Below are positions 62,533 to 64,000 of a stretch of DNA of 64,000 nucleotides, piece after piece. Source of the stretch: Filifactor villosus (GTDB taxonomy: Bacteria; Bacillota; Clostridia; Peptostreptococcales; Filifactoraceae). Position 1 is the stretch's first letter. The number at the start of each line of letters is the position of its first letter. The notes below the pieces were generated by a model. The model saw only the letters and a program-made list of their open reading frames with translations. It ran no database searches and was not told the origin of the DNA. The stretch lies in the NCBI RefSeq assembly GCF_042652965.1, contig NZ_JBHSHL010000033.1, positions 62,001-126,000 on the forward strand, read 5' to 3'. Both the position numbers and the translations under genes were made by a program.

Positions 62533-62566
62533 CTTAATCAGCATGGAGACTTTCATGCTGATTAAG
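62533..62566. promoter_or_regulatory. Perfect 13-bp hairpin between gcdB and gctA
   Basis: CTTAATCAGCATG pairs perfectly with CATGCTGATTAAG around GAGACTTT. It begins 10 bases after the gcdB stop. There is no T-run directly after it, so it may be a weak terminator, an mRNA-stabilising or processing element, or an operator for gctA. Confidence 0.6.
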
Positions 62567-62650
62567 CTTGTAATAAAAAATATAGGTGGTAATATTATTA
62601 GTAGCAAACGATGAACATAGTGTTACATAAAACTTAAGGAGGTTTTTATT

Positions 62651-63601
62651 TTGAGTAAAGTTTACACACTTCAAGAAGCGATTGCAAAATTTGTAAAGAG
62701 CGGGGATCATATTTCCTTCGGAGGATTTACAACCAACAGAAAGCCTTATGCCGCAGTCTATGAAATTTTGCGTCAAGGACAAAAAGATTTTATTGTAGAA
62801 GCCGGACCTGCCGGCGGAGACTGGGATCTTCTTATCGGAGAAGGAAGGGTCAAAGCCTACATCAACTGCTATACCGCGAACTCCGGATACACAAACGTTT
62901 CCAGAAGATTTCGAAATGCCGTTGAAAAAGGAGAGATCCTGATTGAAGACTACTCCCAGGATGTTATCATGCTGATGCTTCATGCGGCTTCTTTGGGACT
63001 TCCCTACCTTCCGGTTCGACTGATGATGGGTTCGGATCTTACAAATATGTGGGGAATCAGCAAAGAAGTGAGAGAACAGATCGAGAAGTTGCCCGATGAT
63101 AAGTTTGTCTATGTAGAAAATCCGTTCAAAAAAGGGGAAAAGGTTGTTGCAGTTCCCGTTCCCGAGATCGATACGGCGATTATTCACGTACAAAAGGCTT
63201 CTCCTGACGGAACCTGCTCAATCGAAGGAGACGAATTCCACGACATCGATATTGCAATTGCGGCGAAGAAGTGTATCGTTACCTGCGAAGAGCTTGTAAG
63301 TAACGAAGAGATCAGAAAAGATCCGTCCAAGAACTCCATTCCGTGCTTCGTTGTCGATGCGGTCGTTCATGTACCCAAGGGTGCACATCCTTCTCAATGC
63401 TACAACTACTATGATTATGACAAGGACTTCTTTATTGCTTACGACAAAGCGAGCAAGACCGACGAGGCTTTTAAAGAATTTGTGAACGAGTGGGTATATG
63501 GTTTGACACATGAGGAGTATCTTGACAAGTTGGGAGCGAGCAGACTGGTCAAATTGCATAATACTCCGGGACTTGGATATTCAGAAAACTTGAATAAATA
63601 A
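62651..63601 (+). CDS. gctA: Glutaconate CoA-transferase subunit A
   Basis: With GctB it transfers CoA from acetyl-CoA to 2-hydroxyglutarate or glutaconate in glutamate fermentation. The 316-residue protein matches, as recalled, Acidaminococcus fermentans GctA along its whole length (MSKVYTLQEAIAKFVKSGDH, NCYTANSGYTNVSRRFRNAV, PYLPVRLMMGSDLTNMWGIS, CVDAVV-like FVVDAVVHVPKGAHPSQCYN, LGASRLVKLHNTPGLGY). The start is TTG at 62651, with AAGGAGG 8 bases upstream. It follows gcdB after 127 bases that include a strong hairpin, so its expression may be partly separate. Confidence 0.95.
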   Translation: MSKVYTLQEAIAKFVKSGDHISFGGFTTNRKPYAAVYEILRQGQKDFIVEAGPAGGDWDLLIGEGRVKAYINCYTANSGYTNVSRRFRNAVEKGEILIEDYSQDVIMLMLHAASLGLPYLPVRLMMGSDLTNMWGISKEVREQIEKLPDDKFVYVENPFKKGEKVVAVPVPEIDTAIIHVQKASPDGTCSIEGDEFHDIDIAIAAKKCIVTCEELVSNEEIRKDPSKNSIPCFVVDAVVHVPKGAHPSQCYNYYDYDKDFFIAYDKASKTDEAFKEFVNEWVYGLTHEEYLDKLGASRLVKLHNTPGLGYSENLNK

Positions 63602-63614
63602 GGAGGACATGGAA

Positions 63615-64000
63615 ATGGCGGATTACACAAATTATACAAATAAAGAGATGCAGGCGGTTACGATCGCAAAGACGATCGAAGACGGACAGATCGTTATTGT
63701 GGGAACGGGACTTCCTCTTATCGGAGCTTCCGTAGCAAAGAGATTGTTCGCGCCGAACTGCAACCTGATCGTAGAGAGCGGACTGATGGACTGTGCTCCC
63801 ATCGAGGTTCCCAGAAGCGTAGGCGACAACCGATTGATGGCTCACTGTGCAGTGCAATGGCCGAATGTTCGCTTTATCGGTTTTGAGACCAACGAGTGGC
63901 TACACGATGAAAACAGGATGATCGCTTTTATCGGAGGAGCGCAGATCGATCCTTACGGAAACTTGAACTCCACTTGTATCGGAGACTATCATAATCCCAA
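63615..64000 (+). CDS. gctB: Glutaconate CoA-transferase subunit B, 3' end outside window
   Basis: The first 128 codons are present. The product begins MADYTNYTNKEMQAVTIAKT, closely like Acidaminococcus GctB as recalled, and has the catalytic glutamate at position 54 in VESGLMD, the residue that forms the CoA thioester in the family. I choose the ATG at 63615 because AGGAGG lies 8 bases before it; the in-frame ATG at 63609 is only two bases from that site. The gene runs off the right edge at IGDYHNP. hgdC-hgdA-hgdB would be expected downstream. Confidence 0.95.
   Translation, partial: MADYTNYTNKEMQAVTIAKTIEDGQIVIVGTGLPLIGASVAKRLFAPNCNLIVESGLMDCAPIEVPRSVGDNRLMAHCAVQWPNVRFIGFETNEWLHDENRMIAFIGGAQIDPYGNLNSTCIGDYHNP

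Noticed and set aside
1..64000. tRNA or rRNA genes
   Set aside because: No cloverleaf with a GGTTCGAATCC-like T arm or rRNA-like stretch was recognised in any intergenic region on reading both strands.

Overview
The window looks like the chromosome of an anaerobic, amino-acid-fermenting member of the Bacillota (Clostridia or Tissierellia-like). The grounds are strong AGGAGG-type ribosome sites with some TTG/GTG starts, an SLH-domain surface protein, SdpI, oligoendopeptidase F and YugP-type proteins, and a Na+-translocating glutaconyl-CoA decarboxylase / glutaconate CoA-transferase cluster typical of glutamate fermentation through 2-hydroxyglutarate. No genus can be fixed from the sequence alone. 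No rRNA, tRNA, phage or CRISPR locus was seen.

Layout. 1-3.8 kb: a BspA-like leucine-rich-repeat surface protein cut by the left edge, and a membrane protein with an acidic 18-residue tandem-repeat tail. 4.3-12.5 kb: housekeeping genes ispD-ispF, gltX, priA, def-fmt and a YugP-type zinc peptidase. 13-24 kb: an envelope block with a polysaccharide deacetylase, a G5-NlpC/P60 hydrolase, a MacA-MacB type efflux operon, a small lipoprotein, and a TolC-like coiled-coil protein followed by a copper-amine-oxidase-N-domain protein. 24-29 kb: argC-argJ-argB-argD (glutamate to ornithine). 29-36 kb: galU, a large SLH protein, glpX (class II fructose bisphosphatase), an unknown protein and cstA. 37-48 kb: a secreted propeller-like protein, an unknown membrane-anchored protein, pepF, an SdpI-family protein, a radical SAM enzyme and tex. 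48-60 kb: a lone AT-rich ABC exporter, a YjiH-family transporter, a small membrane-anchored protein, a metallophosphoesterase, a heterodimeric ABC exporter pair and an OFA-type MFS carrier. 60-64 kb: gcdD-gcdC-gcdB then gctA-gctB, the last cut by the right edge.

The most distinctive non-coding content is two families of short palindromic interspersed repeats in most long gaps. Family A (about 115 bp) ends in TACTATT...AATAGTA and carries several alternative cores. Family B (about 130-140 bp) has ends like GGCGATACCGCATAA. Copies are nested in each other, sit against stop codons, supply the leader of priA, and one lies inside the gcd operon. They look like non-autonomous mobile elements, family A probably with TA target duplication.

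A second theme is regulatory. Matches to the WalR (YycF) box TGTWAH-N5-TGTWAH lie upstream of the NlpC/P60 gene (two perfect sites) and the TolC-like operon (perfect), with near-matches before the SLH gene, an unknown gene at 34.3 kb, another at 39.3 kb and the ABC exporter pair. This suggests a shared cell-wall-homeostasis regulon linking the envelope genes of this window.
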